A DNA stretch of 64,000 nt, from contig OX578279.1 of the NCBI GenBank assembly GCA_951217055.1, positions 26,872,173-26,936,172 of the forward strand, read 5' to 3'. The notes beneath the pieces are model-generated. The model was given only the letters and a program-made list of their open reading frames with translations, was not told where the DNA came from and ran no database searches. Below are positions 54,709 to 64,000 of this stretch, piece by piece. The translations under genes were made by a program, and so were the position numbers. Numbering within the stretch: position 1 is the first letter of the stretch; each line of letters starts with the position of its first letter. Source of the DNA: Gerris lacustris. Taxonomy: Eukaryota > Arthropoda > Insecta > Hemiptera > Gerridae.

Positions 54709-55285
54709 GCAGTCTATTTTAAATAATAAATCAACTTTATTTATGTCTTGAAATGTTTACTCTTTGCTCTAAAGTCTTTGCTCTAAGGAACAAAGATTTC
54801 ATTCATGCCTTAACTATTTCAATTTTGTGAATGATAAATAATTGCTGAATGCCTTTAAGCACCTGAGAAAATTAATTTTTACTAACATAATCTGGTATAT
54901 TCTTTCAAACCTCTGACTAAATTATCCTTCATCTTTGGGTGAAGAATATTAGCTTACTTATTTACGATACCACTCAGTGTTGCCAGATTGGTGTTTTTTC
55001 AAGTCAGTGGTGTTATTTTTTTAAGAAATGGTGTGTGGTGTTTTTTGTGGTGTTTTTCTGAAATTTAGGAGTTTTTTGTGGTGTTTTTTGTTGTAACTTA
55101 TCTTTATAATTATCACTGAAAAAAACAAAAACCTGGGGTTTGCCTTATCTCCTCTTCTCGAGATTTAATAAGTTCATTTGTGTGTCTTTTTAACTCTCAA
55201 ATCATCAATTCACTCGGTCTTGTATTTATTTCTGTTATTATTTGGTTATTTTTGACAATATTATTTTTATTCTTGTTGTTCTTAT

Positions 55286-56298
55286 TAGGGTTTCGAGGTC
55301 ATCCTAGAAACCCTTATGCTTTTGGTAATTCGTCCGACCGTCCGTCGCATCTTAGAGTATATCTCCCAACTTTCTGTAGCTAGAGATTTGAAATTTGGTA
55401 TACAAGTGAAACGTTTTTGCTCGAAAAGAGAAAAAATATTGCGAACTTTAACACTCAAAATTTCTGCGATCAGCGATCAATTGCGAATTGATCGCATATT
55501 TTATATTTTTTGTAATTTTTAAGGTGGGTACAATTTTAAGGTATTAAAATTTATATTACAGAAATATATCGCATTTCCAAAATGGTAGTAATTTTATCCC
55601 CGAAAAAGGAATATCCCCGCAACCCCATTAGGACAGGTCCTAATAATAAAGCAAAAATACAAAAATATAAAATATACATCTCTGTGGTCCAATGATATTT
55701 CCGTAAGTATGGAGACCATTTATAGATGACCATTATTAGATGGGTATCATTTATAGGTCTTGAAATTTGGTTCACAAATATATATCGCTTTTCCAAAATG
55801 TTATATTTTGGCCTTCGAAAATTCGCGCCCATTTTACCTTCGAAAATGTTAAAACAAAACGCAAAATAATGCCCCTCCCCATAAAAATAAAAATAAAAAT
55901 GCCCCATAAAAATAATGCCCTTACCCCATTGGGACATATCCTAAAAATAAGGTAAAAATGCATGACATAAATGACAATTGGGTTGCTGTAACAACCCAAT
56001 TGAAACCCATTTTTTTTTTTTTACATTTTTAAATGGGGTGTCATTTTAAGTGTATTAAAAATAATACATGTAATAAATATGGATCAAAAATATATATATA
56101 TATTGCGTTTCCAATATGGAGGTCATTACCCCTAAAAGAACCAAATAAATGCATACCCAAGATACTAAAGGAAAATATATGCTCTCCTTTCTTCTCAAAA
56201 GTAGAAGCAACTTTTTATACATATTTTTGTTTAAAAAAAAAATAAAAAAATAATATTCTTTTTATGAATTTTTATGACCGAAGAAACCCTTTTACTTG
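55286..56298 (+). repeat. Family-G dispersed repeat, longer copy
   Basis: Bounded by AGGGTTTCGAGGTCATCC and ACCGAAGAAACCCT, an imperfect inverted terminal pair. Blocks near the left (TCTCCCAACTTTCTGTAGCT) and right ends match the reverse complement of 61348-61805. The middle contains a duplicated block around 55560-56060 (gaaatatatcgcatttccaa type). Open frames across it are not protein-like. Confidence 0.75.
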
Positions 56299-56380
56299 TG
56301 GGTCAGTACTTGACCCTATTTACCCTTTGTACTTGACCCTTGATTAATTAATTTTTGATTTGATTTGATTTATTGTTATT

Positions 56381-56603
56381 CAGTGGCGTAACTATGGGCC
56401 CGCATAGCGAAGGGGGCCCCCAAATCCAGAAACAACTGGTATTACTATCCTTGTACCAACGTCGAGGGGGCCCCCAATCTTGAACGCAACAGTTTTTTGT
56501 TTTTTTTCTCATCAATTTTTTTGGCAAGGGGCCCCCTCAAAAAAATTGTTGTTCCCTCAAAAAGTTCTTGCGGGGGGCCCCCAATGGTCTAGCTACGCCA
56601 CTG
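56381..56603. mobile_element. Non-autonomous hAT element, 223 bp, nested
   Basis: Ends CAGTGGCGTAACTA / TAGCTACGCCACTG lie with an exact 8-bp duplication TTGTTATT on both sides (56373-56380, 56604-56611). Blocks of GGGGGCCCCC are internal. It is inserted inside the 1.9-kb hAT element, so it is the younger of the two. Confidence 0.95.
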
Positions 56604-57466
56604 TTGTTATTACGTTTATTTTATTTTTTTTTAAATTTCATTTATTTGTAATAATATTTCTTATTCTTTGATTATAATTATAATTAATAAATACGTAGTT
56701 AAATATTAAAATAAATTTAAGTTTTGTTTTATACTTTTTCTCCTTACTTCTTATTCCCCATTCTTATATTTTTAAATAATGAAGAGATGCATTTTCTGGC
56801 TCCCAAAAAAATGGTGTTTTTTTGGTGTTTTTTAAAAGAGAAAATGGTGGGATTCTCAGAAAGACATCTGGCAACACTGATACCACTATTGAAGTAGTAA
56901 ATGTAAGAGCCAACTATCTAATCGGCATCTCAAACCAAATGTGCTTCTATAAATAGGTTAATTTTTAAGATTTGCGTCTTTTACTTTGTTTCCTATCTCT
57001 CTATGTATAATAGCGGGCATGATCTCAATCATCTCTTTGAAAAGATTCCTTAAGAAGTAACGTTTGTATTATCGTTATCTCTTTTCTTATTTGAAAGCTA
57101 TTTTTCTCTTTCTTTATGCAGTTTTAGGTTTTGCTTCGTATTGCACACTTATTTGCCGTAATATTCCGTTTATATTTTGACTCCCATCTTACATTAATTG
57201 TTTGTCTATTTAGTAAAAAAAATAATTTTGTATACTTTAGCTATCTTGTTAACTCTTTCTTACAGTCATATAAAATTAATATTTATTATTTTTGTCATAT
57301 TTTTTAAGGTTAGGAACCTTTAGGATTGCTGAAGGCCGGGACCATTTCCCCAGTGAGAGGCCTTCAGTCTGGCCTCCCATAATGTAATTACCTTTTCTAT
57401 GTGGCCACGGTTTGTTCCACAGAAAGGCTCTTAACAACACCTTAAGATATAACTCCTTAAGAATCT

Positions 57467-58330
57467 TTTTTCCCCACATCCTGACATTATTGATCTAGAT
57501 CACGTAAACCTTATAAATAAGCACCTCTCGAATCCATTACAATTATCTCCACCTCCTAAAGCCTTTAATCCCTCAGATGTCCTTTACACAATTAAAAACC
57601 TTCCTCCTCAAAAATCTCCTGGTTGCGACCTTATTACCTCCAAAATCCTTAAACACCTCCCAAGGAAAGGTATCCTACTTCTCACATACATATTCAACTC
57701 CGTCCTTAGAACTACTCACTTCCCAACTCAAATGGAAATTTGCCACCATTGTTATGGTGCCTAAACCTTCAAAACCTCCTCATCTTCCCTCGTCCTATCG
57801 CCCTATAAGTCTTCTCCCAGTGATGGGAAAACTCCTAGAAAAAACCCTTCTTTGCAGACTTCTTCCCATCCTTAAACCGTTCCTATCTGACCACCAGTTT
57901 GGTTTTCTACTGTTTAGCAATGTCATTGCATCGTTCATTGCTTCCACACTTGAGAATAAAAGGTATTGCTCAGTTTTCTTCCTGGACGAGGCGCAAGCTT
58001 TATTCAGGGTTTGGCATACTGGGCTGATTTGGAAACTCAAAGGCATCCTTCCCTTTACATATTACCTCATCCTTAAATCCTTTCTCACCAATAGATATTT
58101 TCGTGCAAGTTTAGGATCCTCACTTTCATCCATCTGCCCTGTAAGTGCTGGAGTACCTCAGGGCAGTATCCTAGGACCTCTCCTACTATATTCCTTTATC
58201 ACTCACGACATCCTTCCTCGGTCCTTGCCGCCTTTGCAGATGACAAGGCTATCCTATCTGTCCACGAAACCCCTCAAACCGCATCTAATAACACCCAAAG
58301 TCACATTCTCCTTCTGGAACCTTGGTTAAG
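57467..58330 (+). pseudogene. Decayed Jockey-like non-LTR retrotransposon, reverse transcriptase fragment
   Basis: From about 57467 one frame carries Jockey-type sequence (KSPGCDLITSKILKHLP). Near 57720 the similarity moves to another frame, which gives SYRPISLLPVMGKLLEK, DHQFGF, a degraded QA..RVWH.GL..KL segment and GVPQGSILGPLL. Near 58200-58230 it moves again, giving the catalytic-type FADD at 58233-58244 and ending at a stop near 58330. So the fingers and palm of a reverse transcriptase are visible with at least two frameshifts. The endonuclease, ORF1 and 3' end are missing. Not functional. Confidence 0.9.
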
Positions 58331-59129
58331 GAAATAGAGGATAGATAGATAGAGGATAGAGGAATAGATCGTAGGTCTAATCTTACCTTGAATAATAAAC
58401 TTCGTATTTACAATGTAGTCTTAAAACCAGTTTGGACCTATCGCCTATATTCTTTTAGCAAATATCCTGAGCACTGTTGAAGCACTTTTTGCTGGTTGGT
58501 CTTAACACCGGAACTTTTAATTGCAACATATTCTATTGACACCAGAGTGGGTAGTTTTAAAACCAAATTGCCGGAACTTCCGTATTAATCTTGCTTATTA
58601 TCCTTCTCTTGTCATATCTGGTACATAAACTGAAATTTCATACATTATTTTTTTAAAAGGGCTTTTTTTATAATATTATTAGTTCTTTTGATAATATATT
58701 TTAATTTATTTATTTTTAATCATATCTCTTTAACTTCCTTGTGATAATTACAGCATTTATTATTAAATAACATAATTTTATTATGTATTTATTTATTTTT
58801 GTGTTATCTGCCATTTAATTTAAATATTTTCAATGAAAACTGTCAGCAGTCATTTAATTTCACTGATTTATTAATTAAATCTGATAACATATGCAGCTTT
58901 TTTATTTATTATTTATTGCATTATAAATTTATATTAAATATATTTACACTAATCGTGTGTATAGGTTACCCTTAGTCTCACTTTAATTTATATTAATTTC
59001 TAAATAAAAATTTATTAAATTAATCTTGTCACATCTTTTTTTATCTTCAAATGACGTTATTTTTTTTTATTATATCATTTTTTTATTTATCAATATTAAT
59101 TTATTTTATTACATTTTTTCTTTCGCTTA

Positions 59130-59290
59130 CGAGCTACCGTCAAAAATCCTGGACAGAAATCCGTTTCTTACATCCGTAGGAACATTTGGTCTCTTGTCAT
59201 TCTGTCGGTCTGTCCATAACATTTTTGCGAACCACCATATCATTAAAAACTAATCGCCTGATTTTAATAAAATTTAATGAAATCCATTAC
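59130..59290 (+). repeat. Family-A dispersed repeat, 5' fragment
   Basis: GACAGAAATCCGTTTCTTAC, ATTCTGTCGGTCTGTCC and CCTGATTTTAATAAAATTTA follow the order of the long copies. The copy ends in a short tandem of AATTTAATGAAAT. Confidence 0.65.
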
Positions 59291-59455
59291 TTCCTTTCAT
59301 GCCGCTTGCGCCAAATCCTGTTTATTAAATAATTTATTAATTGCTGATAATTTATTAATAAATTATAATTATAATTTATCAGATAATAATATTTAATAAT
59401 AATCAGCCTCTAATTTTTTCCGAAGACAGCCTTTTATTACGACACATTGACCGTA

Positions 59456-59626
59456 CTATCGGTGTTTTACCATTTTATCCACAAATTTGATATTGAACAC
59501 CTCTAGCTTACGCACAAGTTCACTGCAGGGTTTCCTACCCGTTATTTCCTTACGTTTTTCACCATTTTCTTTTGTTATCCGGTTCATTACCTCCTCCGGT
59601 GTCCCTTCCCATTCTTGCGTTACCAT
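59456..59626 (-). CDS. Short open frame of unknown nature
   Basis: 56 codons from a true ATG, with a stop one few codons upstream in frame. The composition is protein-like: charged, with amphipathic stretches (PEEVMNRITKENGEKRKEIT and SELVRKLEVFNIKFVDKM), unlike the low-complexity open frames around it. The local base composition is also less AT-rich. I do not recognise it. It may be the remains of a transposon protein (an HTH-like segment) or an exon of a gene whose other parts are not visible. No clear splice sites or promoter. Confidence 0.3.
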   Translation of the reverse strand: MVTQEWEGTPEEVMNRITKENGEKRKEITGRKPCSELVRKLEVFNIKFVDKMVKHR

Positions 59627-60485
59627 ACCCTTGCCCCATCAGTCTGCCCATATATCATGATAACAGAGGGTCTGTTGCAAATATCGGAACAGCAGATCTA
59701 CATATTACCCCCATAACGTATACAATTTTACACCCTTATATTGCAGTATAGGTTTCTTTCTTTCGATTCTGAGTCATACAGGTCGCAAAAGATTAGAAGA
59801 AGTCCTTGCAGTGTGAATATTTTTAACATAAATTTAATTGTGTCGGTGACGTCAACCATCGATATTTTAGAGTCTGTTCTTATCAAATCATAAAATGTTT
59901 AAACCTAACATATTTTACACTCTGATGTGATTGACAGGATTGTTGATTACTTTTGTTTTAGCCTGTTGCAACAGACTGGCAATATAGTGGGATCTATCCA
60001 ACACTAGTGAATATTTTCCACTGAAAACTCACATTTAAGGGGTAACTTAAAAAGTTGTTGACAAAACTTTACTTTTTATATCACTGAAGTTTATCTATAT
60101 AATTAGACATGCTTAAGATACAAATTTACAACATTTATTACGTAGGTACTAAGATCTAACACACTAGCTTTAATCAACAATTCCATTGGAAAGCAGATAA
60201 TCTTATTATTTAGAGGAAACGTTTGTTTGTGTGTAAGCAAAAATATCAAGAATCTCTCCTCCAATCATATATTGAAAAAAAGTTGATAGTAGCATTATTT
60301 TATGTATTCCGATGAGTTATTGGCTAAATCTTTGCACAGCTTGCCATCTTGAACCAAGATGGTGGTCATTTATATGCAGAATTCGACATGTCGTTATCTC
60401 CGGAATCAATAGCACTAGAACATTGACATTTTGTAGGTAGGTTCATCTTGGTTTCTAGGATTATAGCTTCTAGGGTTACTAGCAT

Positions 60486-60598
60486 GGGGGCAAAGTGAGT
60501 GGATGCCCCTAGTGCGTGATAGCATGAAAACAAACTTCCCTTTCTATGGTACGGATCCCCCGAGTTTCATTTATTTATCTTGAATCGTTCAAAACTAA
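60486..60598 (-). mobile_element. Family-F MITE, fragment
   Basis: It shares GCCCCTAGTGCG, AACAAACTTCCCTTT and GGATCCCCCGAGTTTCATT with the right arm of the full element. Both termini are missing. Confidence 0.75.
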
Positions 60599-61347
60599 TT
60601 GCACTAGAGCCCCGAATTTTGGAAGTTAGATGTTCCTACTTGACATAAACTTTCATGTTGTGATAGGGTATTTGATTTGGCTATTTTGTATTCAACATGG
60701 CCGTATACGTATTTGAAACTAAGTTCCTTCAATATAATTAACATTACTTCTTTCAAATGATAAAATAAATTATTAAATTTGGTGTGACAATTTCTAAATA
60801 ATATTGATGGAGAAGGGATTTTCTGAATTAGATCCATTAGGGGGAAATAGGGACAAAGTATAAAAAGAAAGGGAATTATACCCAAGACTGAACTTCTGAA
60901 GTTATGAAATAAATATATTCAGGATAAAGCTTCTCTTCTGTAAGCCCTTTTATTAAATGGATGTAAGCATATATTATATTAATAAAAGATAATTTAAATT
61001 TCAACCCACGGATCGATAAGAAAAATACCTCCCGGAAAGCTAACTATTAAATGATAATTAATTACTAATAAGGGATTTCTGCAAATTATTGTATCCAAGG
61101 GTAGGGGCTGCAGAGTCCTTTAAAGATATTACTAAATGCTACGTTTTCATTTCTAGGCAGTGTAAAGTATCAGCGTTCCGTGTTTTATACCCATAATGAG
61201 GGCGAAGCCACGACAGGGGATAAGGAGATGCTAGTATATTATATACAAAATAATCTCCCTCATTGACAAAACTCCAAGAAAAATATTAACCAGTTCATTG
61301 GCAAAAAGAAATCAATAAAATTCCCGTCAGGTACTTGCCAGCAAGCT

Positions 61348-61805
61348 ACTAAAAGGGTTTCTTCGGTCATAAAAATGCATATTTCCTACTTTTTTTTTAT
61401 AGTAATATAATATGTATAAAAAGTTGGACTTGGGAGGAACAAGATGTGCTTGATATCCTTTAGCATCTTAGGTATGCTTATTTGGTTCTTTTTGGGGTAA
61501 AATGGCCGCCATTTTGGAAACGCGATATATATTTGTAATCTACATTCCAATACTTTTAAAATGATATCCCTTTAAAAAATAAAAAATGTTGCGGTCAGTT
61601 TGCAATTGCTCGCTGATCGAAAACATTTTGAGTTGTGATGTTCGCATTATTTTTCCTGGTTTTGGGCAAAAAAGTTTAACTTGTATACCAAATTTAAAAT
61701 CTCAAGCTACAATAGGTTGGGAGATATGATCCAAGATACGACGGACGGATGGACGAACTACCAAAAGCATAAAAGTTTCTAGGATGACCTTGAAACTCTA
61801 AAAAC
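61348..61805 (-). repeat. Family-G dispersed repeat, shorter copy
   Basis: Inverted relative to 55286-56298: it starts AGGGTTTCTTCGGTCATA and ends TGACCTTGAAACTCT. Shared blocks include GGTATGCTTATTTGGTTCTT-like sequence, a CCGCCATTTTGGAAACGCGA stretch and the CGACGGACGGATGGACGAAC block. It lacks about half of the longer copy's middle. Confidence 0.75.
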
Positions 61806-61865
61806 CACATAAATTTCAAAACAGCCCAGTTCAATTTTTTAGATCACATTTCATTTATTGTACCT

Positions 61866-61965
61866 CGTATTATTAAAGTGTACGTAGTAACAGAGTGATT
61901 AAGCACACTCGTAACTCGCCTAAAACCTAGGTCTAAAAATCGATGACTGAAGTCGAATCTCAGTA
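61866..61965 (+). repeat. Family-J tRNA-derived SINE copy
   Basis: On the plus strand GTAACAGAGTGATTAAGCAC (box-A region), ACCTAGGTCTAAA, then GAAGTCGAATCTCAGTACAT (box-B region). It is more diverged than the 52141 copy but collinear with it, and the similarity continues into the ACATGTTTCAC tail. Confidence 0.6.
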
Positions 61966-62069
61966 CATGTTTCACATCATGTTCAATGTTTAGAGGTGAG
62001 ACCTGTTTCACACTGATGATAACATTGAGTAGATGTTTAAAGGTGACGATTGCTTGTCCTGCATCCATA

Positions 62070-64000
62070 TATTATGTTGTGTTCGAGAGAGACGCAAGAT
62101 ACCTACGTTATGTCAGAGGTGGTTAGAGACTAAAGACCTATGTCATTTTAAGAAGTAAATGAATTGGAAGTAAATGAATGTTCACTGAAGAGGCGTAGCC
62201 TCAACCGACAACAGTGCATTTGTAGTCCTTTTTTACTCCATTTTGGACCCCCAATACTAATCTTTAATTCTTGGAATATAAGCCTGAATCACCCTGTAAA
62301 GATGTGTAATTGTAAACTACTTCAAATATGTACATATTTATATACAACAATTTTACTAAATAATTATATTTAATTTTAGAAATTTCGGATAATCCGGTGA
62401 AACATTTACCTCAACTTGAAACGAAGGATCCTCCGGTTTGTAATACAAACAGTAGAATTCAATACCCATCAATTTTGTCAATTCCATTTAAACGAATTTT
62501 TATTGCTAAACTCTTTTTTTTATTATTATTTAATTCAATCACGGAGTAATTATAATCAGATCAATCTCAAAACGTCTTACAGATATTGTTAAATGAAGCA
62601 TGCCCCCTGATTCGAGTTATTCCACATTATTACCGATACTGAACAACATTGATTGGATCTTCATTTCTCTTATCAGTACTCCAATTAATATACGATTAAA
62701 AAATACGTATAGATAAGAATAAGAAACAAATGATTGGTCAAGTGGTGATGTACTTGTCACATTGTTTATATTAGCACGCCTTAAATAAATATAACCTGTA
62801 ACCACTTATTATTACCCTAAGATTTTTTTTATCTTGAAATTTCATACTTCAAATAGTTTTTTTTTGTTTTGTTTTTTTTCTTAACCGTCACAGTCATGAG
62901 CAGATGAATTAAAACCCCTAAAAACCTAAGTTGTTTCAACTTTGTATGACAAAAAGGTTTTCTGCTGTAATATATTTCGAATAAGATTATATTTTTAATA
63001 TAGGGTACACGTTAGGACTCGGGGCACCACAAAACACACGTGGTTTAGGGACATTTAGTCGGTTATGTTGGCAATAGTTGCTGCCCTGCAACACTGACTA
63101 TGAGACATACTATATATGTTATAAATCCGTCAAATGGAATATGATTTTGGGAGCGAGCATTTGTTTGTTTTGGTTCGTGTGAAGTAATTTTTTTCCCAAA
63201 TTTTGATATATAATTTTCCCGGAAATTTATATATCTCTTCTATCATTTTAAAAATTAAGACCGTGCTCTTTAATTGAGTTGACGCCCTATCATTGTTCTT
63301 CATAGCATATAACTACGTTAGAAATCTGTTTGTCTTCTAATTTATATATTTTTCAGTAATTACGCATTAGTGGTTAGGTTGGGAAATTTTACATGGTTTT
63401 GGTGGTGACTCTCGATTTTCTATTGAAGTTCGCTAAAAAGTTTTTCCTTACACTGGTTCGAAATAGACCTCCGCCTAAAATAGGAACTTAATGCAGAAGC
63501 TGTAGAACATCAATTGGCCAATGGCCAATGACTTTGTTGATGAAGTCTTAACCAGACACTAATATTGCCATAGGAAACAGGAACTGACGATATTAATGAG
63601 GGGGGGGGGGAGGGCTTTATATAGTGATCGCACATTTTAATATGAAGAGTTATAATTTTTTTTTTTATGTCGGAGAAGCTATGGAGTATATTATCTAATA
63701 AGGAAGGGGGCTTTGGAGCAGGAATAAAGTAAATACTTTGATGCTTACGTGTTTGGACCACCCCTCTGGAAATATCCTAGCGATGTGGTTCAAACTGTCA
63801 AATATAAGCATAAACTCGCAAGATAATAAAATAACACAGTGGCTCTTAAAGGAAGAAAACAAACTAAATTGCTTTAATGCTTCCTTTATCTTTTGTAAGA
63901 TCGGAAGTAAAACCTACATAACTAATAACTGCATATAGGCAGACGAATACACCTATTCATTTATGAAAATTTTAAATTCGATACATTACAGTCAGTTTAA
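62070..64000. other. Gene-free stretch at the right edge
   Basis: No recognisable coding exon or repeat with a second copy here. A 12-base G run lies at 63600-63611. Open frames are short and of low complexity. Confidence 0.55.

Larger units (their letters stand above)
54975..56879. mobile_element. hAT-type element, 1905 bp, composite
   Basis: Ends CAGTGTTGCCAGAT / ATCTGGCAACACTG lie within an exact 8-bp duplication ATACCACT (54967-54974, 56880-56887). Subterminal regions carry many GGTGTTTTTTG-type repeats, as is usual for hAT transposase binding. No recognisable transposase. The interior consists of a family-G repeat (55286-56298) and a second, smaller hAT (56381-56603). It lies upstream of Lmx1 exon A in gene orientation. 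Confidence 0.93.

Noticed and set aside
55551..55937. 128-codon minus-strand open frame
   Set aside because: Lies entirely inside a family-G repeat nested in a hAT element, with no transposase-like motifs.
52141..62000. Family-J copies as functional tRNA genes
   Set aside because: Stems are poorly paired and the A-to-B box interval is abnormal; they fit tRNA-derived SINEs better.
1..64000. CRISPR arrays, operons, prophage or ribosomal RNA operons
   Set aside because: No regularly spaced repeats with unique spacers, no ribosome-binding-site-led gene clusters, and introns throughout: the window is eukaryotic.

Overview
The window is AT-rich, intron-rich and transposon-dense eukaryotic DNA, and it is dominated by one gene. 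On the minus strand, six exons between 51246 and 15294 splice together with consistent phases into a LIM-homeodomain transcription factor of the LMX1 family. The product has two LIM zinc-binding domains, a homeodomain split by an intron between residues 46 and 47, and the family's C-terminal signature [14 protein letters not shown]. The 3' UTR and an AATAAA signal follow near 15.12 kb. The six coding pieces total 1035 nt (345 codons including the stop). A splice acceptor precedes the first exon seen, so the promoter and any upstream exon lie above 51.25 kb and were not found. The host is an animal, most plausibly an arthropod (insect-like base composition and repeats). The exact group cannot be fixed from this sequence.

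Layout: 1-15.1 kb is the region downstream of Lmx1. It holds one small secreted-peptide gene (minus strand, 5444-5638, with TATA and CCAAT-like boxes) and otherwise repeats: a 5S rRNA-like SINE head, a tRNA-like sequence inside a foldback, a 775-bp TA-flanked MITE and a tRNA-derived SINE. 15.1-51.2 kb is Lmx1, whose five introns (17.5, 2.4, 4.3, 3.7 and 7.0 kb) carry nearly all the rest: two non-autonomous hAT elements with exact 8-bp target duplications, several foldback MITEs, two minisatellites and several islands of higher GC that are candidate enhancers. The largest intron contains a very young 581-bp miniature LTR retrotransposon with LTRs that read as identical. 51.3-64 kb lies upstream of the known exons. 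It holds a 1.9-kb hAT-type element with a second hAT inside it, a decayed Jockey-like reverse transcriptase, tRNA-derived SINE copies and a short unidentified open frame.

The repeats form several families (called A to K here). Nested insertions give a relative order in places: a hAT sits inside a family-E copy, a hAT inside a hAT, and a family-B copy inside a family-A copy. Several otherwise different families share a similar module, an AAATTTCA..AATCGG-like stretch followed by a run of GACAGACAGACA. I found no CRISPR array, bacterial operon or viral genome. The best-supported results are the reconstructed Lmx1 gene, including the C-terminal exon that is too short to show up as a long open frame, and the miniature LTR element with its compact gag-like/integrase-tail open frame.
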